The position numbers and the translations under genes are program-made. A stretch of DNA of 10,700 nucleotides from an uncultured Anaerolineae bacterium (GTDB taxonomy: Bacteria; Chloroflexota; Anaerolineae; B4-G1; DUEL01): positions 1-10,700 of the forward strand of contig CALDFY010000333.1 of the NCBI GenBank assembly GCA_937942115.1, given 5' to 3'. The notes under the pieces were generated by a model. It was given only the letters and a program-made list of their open reading frames with translations. It did no database searches and was not told where the DNA came from. This document shows positions 1 to 4,944 of the stretch, piece after piece (within the stretch, counting starts at the first letter, position 1; every line of letters begins with the position of its first letter).

Positions 1-1
1 T

Positions 2-116
2 TCCCTGGGCGCTCTCGCGCCAGGCGTCAACCTCCGTTGACGCTTTGATGCGCCGATTGGAAATCGGCCTCCCTGGGCGCTCTCGCGCCAGGCGTCAACC
101 TCCGTTGACGCTTTGA
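2..116. repeat. 47-bp direct repeat, two copies, 68-bp period
   Basis: Bases 2-48 and 70-116 are identical over 47 bp. Each copy contains two small hairpins, GGCGC-TCTC-GCGCC and GTCAAC-CTCC-GTTGAC. The 21-bp stretch between the copies contains a third, CCGATT-GGA-AATCGG. The array may continue beyond the left edge. It lies downstream of the last gene of the sulfur/redox operon. It looks like a REP-like intergenic element. I see no gene in bases 1-159. Confidence 0.85.
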
Positions 117-123
117 GGCATAT

Positions 124-148
124 GGGGCGGCGGCAAGGCCGCCGCCCC
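124..148 (-). terminator. Strong GC hairpin after the FTR gene
   Basis: GGGGCGGCGGC pairs perfectly with GCCGCCGCCCC around a 3-base loop (11-bp stem), starting 12 bases past the FTR stop codon. No T-run follows in the minus direction, so it is not a classical intrinsic terminator. It could still end transcription or stabilise the 3' end of the operon mRNA. Confidence 0.4.
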
Positions 149-159
149 CGGCCCTAATC

Positions 160-666
160 CTACATAAATCGCTCAAACCGGTCCCGTTTCGCCTTGCAGA
201 TGGGACAGACGGCCGGGGGTTGCTCCCGCGCGCAGAGGTAGCCGCAGACCCGGCACCGCCAGACGGGGAGAGGGAGGTCGGTGGCGGAGGAAGCAGGGGC
301 GCGGGAGGGCCGCTCCTGGGGCCGCTGGCCTTCCGGCGGGCGGCGCTCCGGGATGGATTGGACAGGCCGCTCTCCCCGCAGGACCTCCTCGGAGACGTAG
401 AGGCCGCAGTAGCAGGCGCCCCATTCCAGCAGATCGGCGTCCCGATAGTCACAGGGACAGATGATGTCCAGGTCTTTCTCCCGGTCGCCCGAAGCCAGAC
501 GACAGGGGCAGGCCCAATAGCCATAGCGGGCCTCGTTGATCAGCAGACTCTCCACCAGCCCCAGGGTGAACTCCTTATCGGGGTTCAAGTGGTAGCCGGC
601 GGCCTCCGCCTCCTCGTACAATCTCTGATAGAGGGCCTCTACTTTCTCGCGCGGAATCTCGCTCAT
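160..666 (-). CDS. Ferredoxin:thioredoxin reductase catalytic chain fused to rubredoxin
   Basis: This 168-residue protein should pass electrons from ferredoxin to disulfides in the cytoplasm. Residues 1-95 are the FTR catalytic beta domain with three paired-cysteine motifs: CPC (C53, C55), CPC (C70, C72) and CYC (C85, C87). By family alignment C55/C87 would be the active disulfide and C53, C70, C72, C85 the 4Fe-4S ligands. The usual CHC is CYC here. A proline-rich linker (about 100-133) leads to a C-terminal rubredoxin-like domain with C138, C141, C154 and C157. Plant-type FTR is an alpha/beta dimer; no alpha subunit is encoded in this window. Fusions of an FTR domain to rubredoxin are known in methanogens (ferredoxin:disulfide reductase). 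The start ATG overlaps the stop of the upstream glutaredoxin gene (ATGA), so the two are translationally coupled. The likely partners are the two glutaredoxins upstream in the operon. Confidence 0.93.
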   Translation of the reverse strand: MSEIPREKVEALYQRLYEEAEAAGYHLNPDKEFTLGLVESLLINEARYGYWACPCRLASGDREKDLDIICPCDYRDADLLEWGACYCGLYVSEEVLRGERPVQSIPERRPPEGQRPQERPSRAPASSATDLPLPVWRCRVCGYLCAREQPPAVCPICKAKRDRFERFM

Positions 667-950
667 AGCCCCAGGGCCTCCTGAATCTCCTCGGGACGGT
701 AGCCGATGATGCAGCGTCTCCCGTCTATGACCAGGGTGGGGAAGGAGACGGAGGGGTTCCAGCGGCGCACCTGCTCCACTGCCGCTTCCCGCTCCGCGCC
801 CCGCAGCAGGTCTACGTAGACAAAGTCAAAGGCGATGTCGTTGGATTCCAGAAACTGCCGCGTTCGCTTGCACCAGATACAGGTGGAGAGGCCGTAAAAA
901 AGGACATGATGCCGGTTGCGGCTTCCGGGTACGCTTCCTCGGGCGTCCAT
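663..950 (-). CDS. Glutaredoxin family protein (CxxC)
   Basis: This 95-residue protein is a thioredoxin-fold redoxin. The catalytic motif is C24-I-W-C27, within YGLSTCIWC. The cis-proline loop is S69-F-P71-T, followed by LVIDG and IIGY, as in glutaredoxin/NrdH-like proteins. An extra cysteine, C80, sits just after the cis-Pro strand. The start ATG lies 3 bases after the stop of the rubredoxin-like gene. An AGAGG ribosome-binding site overlaps that stop codon, and the gene's own stop overlaps the FTR start. This packing suggests it is the direct electron acceptor of the FTR protein. The first 14 residues are not part of the fold, so a slightly later start is possible. The substrate is unknown. 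Confidence 0.92.
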   Translation of the reverse strand: MDARGSVPGSRNRHHVLFYGLSTCIWCKRTRQFLESNDIAFDFVYVDLLRGAEREAAVEQVRRWNPSVSFPTLVIDGRRCIIGYRPEEIQEALGL

Positions 951-953
951 CGT

Positions 954-1133
954 CTACCTCTTACTGGCAATCTGGGGGTCAATGTTATCGGGGCCCCCAC
1001 ATTCGGGGGTATAGCAGGTGGCGTCCACGAAGATGCACTTCTCACCACAGGAAGGACAGATTTCCGGAGGTTGGGCGGCCTGAAGGGTATAGCCGCAGTT
1101 GGAGCATTTCCACCAGGCTTTGATTTCGTCCAT
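954..1133 (-). CDS. Small rubredoxin-like protein with seven cysteines
   Basis: This is a 59-residue protein whose small size makes it easy to miss. The first half is a rubredoxin-type knuckle pair: WKCSNCG (C10, C13) and ICPSCG (C26, C29), similar to the C-terminal domain of rubrerythrin. The second half adds C33, C40 and C45 (within DATCYTPECGG) and ends NIDPQIASKR. Rubredoxin proper needs only four cysteines, so C33/C40/C45 could bind a second metal or carry sulfur; I do not know. The start is well supported: AAAGGAG at 1138-1144 lies 4 bases before the ATG. It sits between the UGA-containing glutaredoxin and the CIWC glutaredoxin and is probably an electron carrier of this operon. Confidence 0.88.
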   Translation of the reverse strand: MDEIKAWWKCSNCGYTLQAAQPPEICPSCGEKCIFVDATCYTPECGGPDNIDPQIASKR

Positions 1134-1190
1134 ATGACTCCTTTCGGGTTATCCGTCAATGCGGAAGTTGGCGCAAGATTAAATCGGGGC

Positions 1191-1263
1191 GCAAGATAAA
1201 TCTTGCGCTACGGGGGGCAAGATAAATCTTGCGCTACAGGATGCAAGATAAATCTTGCGCTAC
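1191..1263. repeat. Three tandem palindromic repeats, 26-bp period
   Basis: Three identical 21-bp units begin at 1191, 1217 and 1243. Each has the palindromic core GCAAGATAAATCTTGC (7-bp arms, AA centre) followed by GCTAC. A partial unit lies at about 1171-1186. The same unit recurs at 6415 and 6468, with a degraded form at 5908. The last copy overlaps the stop codon of the glutaredoxin gene to its right: the TAG is part of the repeat. As RNA each unit would form a short hairpin. This looks like a dispersed palindromic element. Confidence 0.93.
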
Positions 1264-1514
1264 GGAGTTCGCGGTCGCTCGGACGATGCCAGCAGGGCCT
1301 CCAGCCGGGCCCGGTCCAAGCCGATGACCACTTCGCCGTCTATCACGGTGACCGGAGTGGTCATCACGCCCAATCGTTCCAGGTCGGCCAGGGCGGTCTC
1401 GTCGCCGGCGACGTCTCTCTCCACAAACGGTACACCCCTCTGTGAAAGAAACTCTTTCACCCGGTCGCAGAAGAGTCATCCCTTCTGGGTGTAGACCACC
1501 ACCTGAGAGGTCAT
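1260..1514 (-). CDS. Selenocysteine-containing glutaredoxin (UxxC), UGA at codon 13
   Basis: Read from the ATG at 1514 with the UGA at 1476-1478 translated as Sec, this is an 84-residue glutaredoxin-like protein: a VVVYT strand, then K-G-U13-L-F-C16-D-R-V-K, where U replaces the nucleophilic cysteine of CxxC. After it come the helix, the cis-Pro loop M-T-T-P-V and V-I-D-G-E-V-V-I-G, all intact. An AAGGGGG ribosome-binding site precedes the ATG, which is 12 bases after the dsrE2 stop. Normal gene finding would start at the GTG at 1460 and lose the active site (66 residues). A matching hairpin lies at 1442-1460. UGA is a real stop elsewhere here (dsrE2, ccmA, sfsA, the CIWC glutaredoxin), so the code is not reassigned. 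Sec at this position is known in some bacterial thioredoxin-fold redoxins. The alternative is a Cys-to-stop mutation (TGC or TGT to TGA). The TAG stop lies in a palindromic repeat, so the last few residues may be repeat-derived. No sel genes are in the window. Confidence 0.85.
1442..1460 (-). promoter_or_regulatory. Candidate bacterial SECIS hairpin
   Basis: On the minus strand GTGAAAGA pairs perfectly with TCTTTCAC (8 Watson-Crick pairs) around a GTT loop. The loop starts 23 bases after the UGA, and its first base is G. From memory of the bacterial SECIS model, the loop lies about 16-37 nt after UGA, has a G in its first two positions, and sits on an upper stem of at least 4 bp; all three hold. 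The hairpin lies inside the coding sequence, as in E. coli fdhF. A short lower stem, CTCT (1475-1472) with AGAG (1441-1438), is possible. This is where SelB would bind. Confidence 0.72.
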
Positions 1515-1526
1515 CGTCGTCCCCCT

Positions 1527-1946
1527 TCAGATGAACAGGGTAATCTGCGAACCACGCGCTTCCTGGATGTAGGTGCCGACGGCGCCGTAGGCGTCAATCC
1601 AATCTTCCCGCAGGTCCTCCCGGCGGATGCCCATAATCTCCATAGTCATTTCGCAGGCGATGACCTTGCCGCCCAGTTCCTTGAAGTCCCGCATCAGCCG
1701 CTCCAGGGTGGCGACGTTGGCTTTCTTCATCCGCTGGCGGACCATCCATTTGCCCAGGCCCAGGAAGTGCATTTTGGAAAGGGGCCCCTTCTCCAGGCCG
1801 CTCTTCTTCAGCCGCTGGAGACCCCAGAAGGTAAAGTAGATAGAGGCTTCCATCCCCATCGCCAGCGCGCCGGAACCGATAATCAGCGCGCTGTAGACTT
1901 TATCCATATCCCCGCTGTGGAGGACGATGGTCACTCGCTCCGCCAT
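1527..1946 (-). CDS. DsrE2-type sulfur carrier protein
   Basis: This 139-residue protein matches the DsrE/DsrF/DrsH-like family, DsrE2 branch. Features are an N-terminal VTIVLHSGDMDKV strand-loop, a helix rich in small residues (IGSGALAMGME), an IYFTFWGL strand, and a conserved cysteine in V-I-A-C98-E-M-T-M-E-I-M-G. C98 is the residue expected to carry persulfide in this family. DsrE2 proteins commonly lie next to TusA and exchange sulfur with it, and here tusA is immediately upstream (9-base gap). The ribosome-binding site AGGAGG overlaps the tusA stop, indicating coupled translation. The hydrophobic 20-42 segment is typical of the family and could associate with the membrane. The sulfur source and acceptor are not evident. 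Confidence 0.88.
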   Translation of the reverse strand: MAERVTIVLHSGDMDKVYSALIIGSGALAMGMEASIYFTFWGLQRLKKSGLEKGPLSKMHFLGLGKWMVRQRMKKANVATLERLMRDFKELGGKVIACEMTMEIMGIRREDLREDWIDAYGAVGTYIQEARGSQITLFI

Positions 1947-1955
1947 AATGCCCTC

Positions 1956-2177
1956 CTATCGGCGGATCCGGATGGTCCAATCCGTCTCCGTCCCCTCCAC
2001 GCTGACCAGTTCCAGCCCCAGCGCCCGCACCGCCATGGGGATTTCCTCCCGGGATGCGGGATGGGTGCCGATGACGACGATGACGTCGCCCGGCTGGGCC
2101 TGGCGGATGGCCTTGCGGGTCTCCACCAGGGGCACCGGGCAGGTCTCGCCCCGGCAATCTACCAGAATCTCGGCCAT
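1956..2177 (-). CDS. tusA: TusA/SirA-family sulfurtransferase
   Basis: This 73-residue protein has the family signature V-D-C8-R-G-E-T-C13-P-V-P-L near the N-terminus; C13 is the conserved persulfide-carrying residue. The rest fits the short two-layer TusA fold, with a VIVVIGTHPAS segment. TusA proteins accept sulfur from a cysteine desulfurase or from DsrE-type carriers and pass it on to thiolation, molybdenum-cofactor or sulfur-oxidation pathways. Here it lies between the IscU-like gene (30-base gap) and dsrE2. An AGGAGG ribosome-binding site sits 6 bases before the ATG. Because the desulfurase-like protein of this operon lacks the PLP lysine, this TusA may take its sulfur from another source. 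The symbol reflects family only. Confidence 0.92.
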   Translation of the reverse strand: MAEILVDCRGETCPVPLVETRKAIRQAQPGDVIVVIGTHPASREEIPMAVRALGLELVSVEGTETDWTIRIRR

Positions 2178-2207
2178 AGCACGCCTCCTATCCGGAACGA
2201 CCGGCTT

Positions 2208-2843
2208 TTATCCGGCGAATTCCACGATAACCTGTTTCACGTCCCAGCGGTGGCCCAGTTTCTCCTCAATATCCTCTCTCATCGCCGGCGCAAACATATG
2301 GTCGGGCGGAAGGTCCAGCACCACCCGCACCACGCCATCCTGGACCTCAATCTCCTTGACCAGTTTGGTGCGGACGATGTCCAGGCCCACCACCGGGTTC
2401 ATCACGTGCTTCAAACGCTTGCGGACAAACTCCACCGTAGTGGGTTCCTGCTCCTTGACCAGACCGTGCCGTTCCTCGTAGTTCTGAATCGCGGCCCGCA
2501 GGCCGTCCACTGCCAGGACGGAACAGTGGACCTTTACCGGCGGAAGCCCGCCCAGCGCCTTAGACGCCTCGTCCCAGGTGATCTGCTTCGCTTCCTCCAG
2601 CGTCTTCCCCTTCGCCAGTTCGGTGATGATGGAGCCGGTGGCGATGTTGGAAGCGCAACCGTAGGACTCAAACTTGATGTCCGTGATGACATGAGTTTGG
2701 GGGTCCACTTTCAGGTAGACGGCGACCATATCGCCGCAGGCGGGGCTTCCCTCTATGGCTTTGGCATCCGCATCCTCTATCCGCCCCACATTGCGCGGGT
2801 TGCGGAAGTGTTCCATGACAATCTCACTGTAGGGCAGTGGCAT
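2208..2843 (-). CDS. IscU Fe-S scaffold fused to a MIP18/DUF59-like domain
   Basis: This 211-residue protein is about 80 residues longer than a plain IscU. Residues 1-130 are IscU with its three cluster cysteines: C36 (SPACGD, including D38), C63 (YGCASN) and C107 (KVHCSVLAVDG). Residues 137-211 (EFVRKRLKHVMNPVVGLDIV, then VVRVVLDLPP and AMREDIEEKL) resemble the MIP18/DUF59 Fe-S assembly domain of SufT and PaaD. Where many DUF59 proteins have a cysteine after the TLT strand, this one has P-D-H-M-F. IscU builds 2Fe-2S or 4Fe-4S clusters on a desulfurase partner; the fused domain could help hand them on. The start at 2843 is supported by GGAGGG 6 bases upstream and by the IscU N-terminus; the open frame continues upstream without homology. 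The gene follows the nifS-like gene after 55 bases. Confidence 0.9.
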   Translation of the reverse strand: MPLPYSEIVMEHFRNPRNVGRIEDADAKAIEGSPACGDMVAVYLKVDPQTHVITDIKFESYGCASNIATGSIITELAKGKTLEEAKQITWDEASKALGGLPPVKVHCSVLAVDGLRAAIQNYEERHGLVKEQEPTTVEFVRKRLKHVMNPVVGLDIVRTKLVKEIEVQDGVVRVVLDLPPDHMFAPAMREDIEEKLGHRWDVKQVIVEFAG

Positions 2844-2898
2844 CGTTCCCTCCGTGAAAAGTGAAACGTGATGAGACCTGCTCCTTGCGACCTGCGCC

Positions 2899-4065
2899 CT
2901 ATTCTTTTCCCAGCGGGCTGATGCGCCGGAGTTCGCGGACGACCTCCGCGATGGCCTCCACGACGCGGTCCACATCCTCTTCCTTGTTGTAACGGCCAAA
3001 GGTGAAGCGGACGGAGCCGTGGGCCCGCTCGTGGTCGCCGCCGATGCCCAGGATGACGTGGCTGGCCTCCAGGGAGCGGCTGAAGCAGGCGGAGCCGGTG
3101 CTGACGGCGAAGCCGCGCATATCCAGGTGCAGCAACAGCGACTCCCCCTCCACAAACCGGAAGGAGACGTTGGCATTGTGCGGGAGCCGGTGAACAGGAT
3201 GGCCGTTCAATCGGGTATGCGGAATCTCGTTCAGCAACCGTTCCAGCAGACGGTCCCGCATCTTCTGAAGACGGGCCGTCTCCTCCGGGGTGACCAGTTC
3301 CACCGCCGTGGCGAAGCCGACCGCGCCGGGGATGTTCTCCAGGCCGGGCCGCAGGTCAAACTCCTGGAAGCCGCCGTCCAGGACCTTCCGGACGGGCGTC
3401 CCTTTGCGGATGTAGAGGCCGCCGATGCCCTTGGGGCCATGGATGGTGTGCGCGGAGACGGTGACCAGGTCCACCGGAATCTCCCGCACGTCCAGCGGGA
3501 CGCGGGTGAAGGCGTGGGTGGCATCGGTGTGGAAGAGGACCCCCTTCTCCCGGCAGATTTCGCCGATGGCCCGGATGTCCTGAAGGGTCCCAATCTCCTG
3601 GTTGGCGGTCTGGATGGAGACCAGAACCGTCTCCGGGGTGATGGACTCCCGCAGGTGGTCCAGGTCTACCCGCCCGGTCTCGTCCACCCGGACGTAGGTG
3701 GCCCGGAAGCCCTGGCGCTCCAGCGCGCGGACAGAGTGGAGGACGGGGAAGTCCTCAATGGGAGAGGTGATGATGTGGCGGCCCTTCTTCTCCGCCAGCG
3801 CCAGGGCGACGCCTTTGATGGCGAGGTTGCTGGATTCGGTATCGCCGGAGGTGAAGATGAACTCGTCGGGGCTGGCACCCAGGACGGCGGCGATGCGGGC
3901 GCGGGCGGTATCCAGCGCCTCCCGGGCGTCCAGGCCGATGGAGTAACCGAACTGCGAGGTCGCTACCGCGTAGACGTCAAAGAAATAGGGCTTCATCGCC
4001 TCCAGAACCCGCTCATCCAGGCGGGTGGCGGCGGCGTTATCCAGATAGACCAGATTCTCATACAC
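2899..4065 (-). CDS. IscS/NifS-like fold-type I protein lacking the PLP lysine
   Basis: At 388 residues this aligns end to end with cysteine desulfurases: YLDNAA, FTSGDTES (71-78), ANQEIGT, FHTDAT (D181), HGPKGIGGLY, and the persulfide loop GSAC with C327. Several catalytic residues are replaced. The PLP Schiff-base lysine of S-A/G-H-K is T207 (SAHTIHGPKG, codon ACC). The PLP-stacking histidine of E-H-x-x-V is D105 (IEDFPV). N of NNE is Q156, and Q of D-A-T-Q is H184. It should not be a normal PLP desulfurase. Archaeoglobus fulgidus IscS, which resembles it in the C-terminal half, also lacks this lysine (Asp) and acts with IscU. Here a role as IscU partner or sulfide/persulfide-using scaffold is inferred. 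The start is GTG, preceded by AAGGAGGAG. It is the first gene of the operon, directly behind the promoter at 4102-4130. Confidence 0.9.
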   Translation of the reverse strand: MYENLVYLDNAAATRLDERVLEAMKPYFFDVYAVATSQFGYSIGLDAREALDTARARIAAVLGASPDEFIFTSGDTESSNLAIKGVALALAEKKGRHIITSPIEDFPVLHSVRALERQGFRATYVRVDETGRVDLDHLRESITPETVLVSIQTANQEIGTLQDIRAIGEICREKGVLFHTDATHAFTRVPLDVREIPVDLVTVSAHTIHGPKGIGGLYIRKGTPVRKVLDGGFQEFDLRPGLENIPGAVGFATAVELVTPEETARLQKMRDRLLERLLNEIPHTRLNGHPVHRLPHNANVSFRFVEGESLLLHLDMRGFAVSTGSACFSRSLEASHVILGIGGDHERAHGSVRFTFGRYNKEEDVDRVVEAIAEVVRELRRISPLGKE

Positions 4066-4096
4066 GGACTCCTCCTTGTCCGACGGGTGTGCTGTA

Positions 4097-4111
4097 GTGA
4101 TATTATATCAC
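4097..4111. promoter_or_regulatory. Perfect palindrome over the -10 box (candidate operator)
   Basis: GTGATATTATATCAC is a perfect 15-bp inverted repeat (7-bp arms, one central base) covering the whole -10 hexamer of the sulfur/redox operon promoter. A dimeric repressor bound here would block RNA polymerase. The AT-rich form resembles operators of small winged-helix regulators, but I cannot name the protein, and no regulator gene is in the window. Confidence 0.6.
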
Positions 4112-4130
4112 AGTTCGGATATAAAGTCAA
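4102..4130 (-). promoter_or_regulatory. Sigma70-type promoter of the sulfur/redox operon
   Basis: On the minus strand TTGACT (4125-4130) and TATAAT (4102-4107) are separated by exactly 17 bases, with TG one base before the -10 (extended -10). The GTG start of the nifS-like gene is 36 bases past the -10. The -35 box overlaps the TGA stop of ccmA, so this operon starts right at the end of the cytochrome operon. Confidence 0.85.
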
Positions 4131-4876
4131 TGACCGTCTATTAAATTTGTGTTAGAAATCCGGGGGATTGTGCTACCACCGGTCAGGCGGCGGTAGGTAT
4201 CGGGAAAGGTCGCGGGGTCGGTTTCGGTGGTGGGGGCGTCGTAGACTACACGCCCCCGAGAGAGGACGACGACGCGGTCGCCCGCCGCCAGTCCCCGTTC
4301 CAGGTCGTGGGTGGTCAGGAGAATGATGCACCCCTCGCCTGCCAGTTCGCGCAGGAGGGCGCTCAGCGCTTCGGTAGCGTGGGGGTCCAGGCCAGTGTAC
4401 GGCTCGTCCAGCAACAGAATGGAGGGGCGATGGAGGACAGCACGCGCCACGGCCAGCCGCTGCTGCATTCCCCGGGAGAAGGTCCGCACCCGGTCGTGGC
4501 GGCGGTCGGCCAGGCCCACCCGCTCCAAGAGTTCGTGGATGCGGGCCGACGCGTCGGGCAGGCCATAGAGGCGGGCGTAAAAGCGCAGGTTCTGCTCGGC
4601 GGTCAGGTCATCGTAGAGAAGGGTCCGGTGGGAAAGGAAGCCGATACGTCGGCGGATTTCCGGCCCCTCCCGCGCGGGGTCCAATCCGGCGATGCGGATC
4701 GTGCCCGAAGTGGGGCGCAGCAGTGTCGCCAGGATCCGCAGGAGGGTGGTCTTACCGGCCCCGTTGGGCCCCACCAGGGTGACGAACTCCCCCGCGCCGA
4801 TGGAGAGGGTTACACCTGCCAGGGCGGTGTGGGGGCCAAAGGATTTGGAGAGATTCCTGACTTCAACGCCACTCAT
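4127..4876 (-). CDS. ccmA: ABC transporter ATPase, CcmA-like (cytochrome c maturation)
   Basis: This 249-residue protein is an ABC ATPase with all motifs: Walker A G36-PNGAGKTT, signature F133-SRGMQQRLAVARA, Walker B I153-LLLDEP with E158, and the switch histidine H190 (LLTTHD). The segment FLSHRTLLYDDLTAEQNLRF, where the Q-loop normally lies, is typical of the CcmA branch (LGH...LTxxENL). CcmA works with CcmB and CcmC to move heme onto CcmE and release holo-CcmE at the membrane. Those partners are not in this window, but ccmE and ccmF are in the same gene line. The likely start is ATG at 4876 (MSGVEV); a GTG two codons upstream is possible. I see no good ribosome-binding site. The last ~20 residues are low in family signal, and the stop overlaps the next promoter. 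A general ABC-2 ATPase is the alternative. Confidence 0.82.
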   Translation of the reverse strand: MSGVEVRNLSKSFGPHTALAGVTLSIGAGEFVTLVGPNGAGKTTLLRILATLLRPTSGTIRIAGLDPAREGPEIRRRIGFLSHRTLLYDDLTAEQNLRFYARLYGLPDASARIHELLERVGLADRRHDRVRTFSRGMQQRLAVARAVLHRPSILLLDEPYTGLDPHATEALSALLRELAGEGCIILLTTHDLERGLAAGDRVVVLSRGRVVYDAPTTETDPATFPDTYRRLTGGSTIPRISNTNLIDGH

Positions 4877-4944
4877 GACCACAGTTGTTGCAGACCCACT
4901 TTCTTTGGCTGAATTCGGCGACGGTTACCAGGCCATTTTGTATA

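Noticed and set aside
2..116. CRISPR array
   Set aside because: Only two 47-bp repeats, and the 21-bp spacer is itself palindromic; no cas genes.
1260..1460. Separate 66-residue gene from the GTG at 1460
   Set aside because: It would lack the first strand and the active site, has no ribosome-binding site, and the upstream ATG with UGA read through restores a full glutaredoxin.
1476..1478. UGA as a nonsense mutation making a pseudogene
   Set aside because: The UGA hits exactly the catalytic Cys codon, all other motifs are intact, and a SECIS-like hairpin follows. It remains the main alternative but is less likely.
1767..2864. Long plus-strand open frames, such as this one and those at 3019-4155, 6427-7854 and 8080-9129
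   Set aside because: They mirror well-supported minus-strand genes in GC-rich DNA and show no family motifs.
2844..3176. Longer IscU-like protein starting upstream of 2843
   Set aside because: The upstream frame lies over the nifS-like gene, has no homology, and a clear ribosome-binding site marks 2843.
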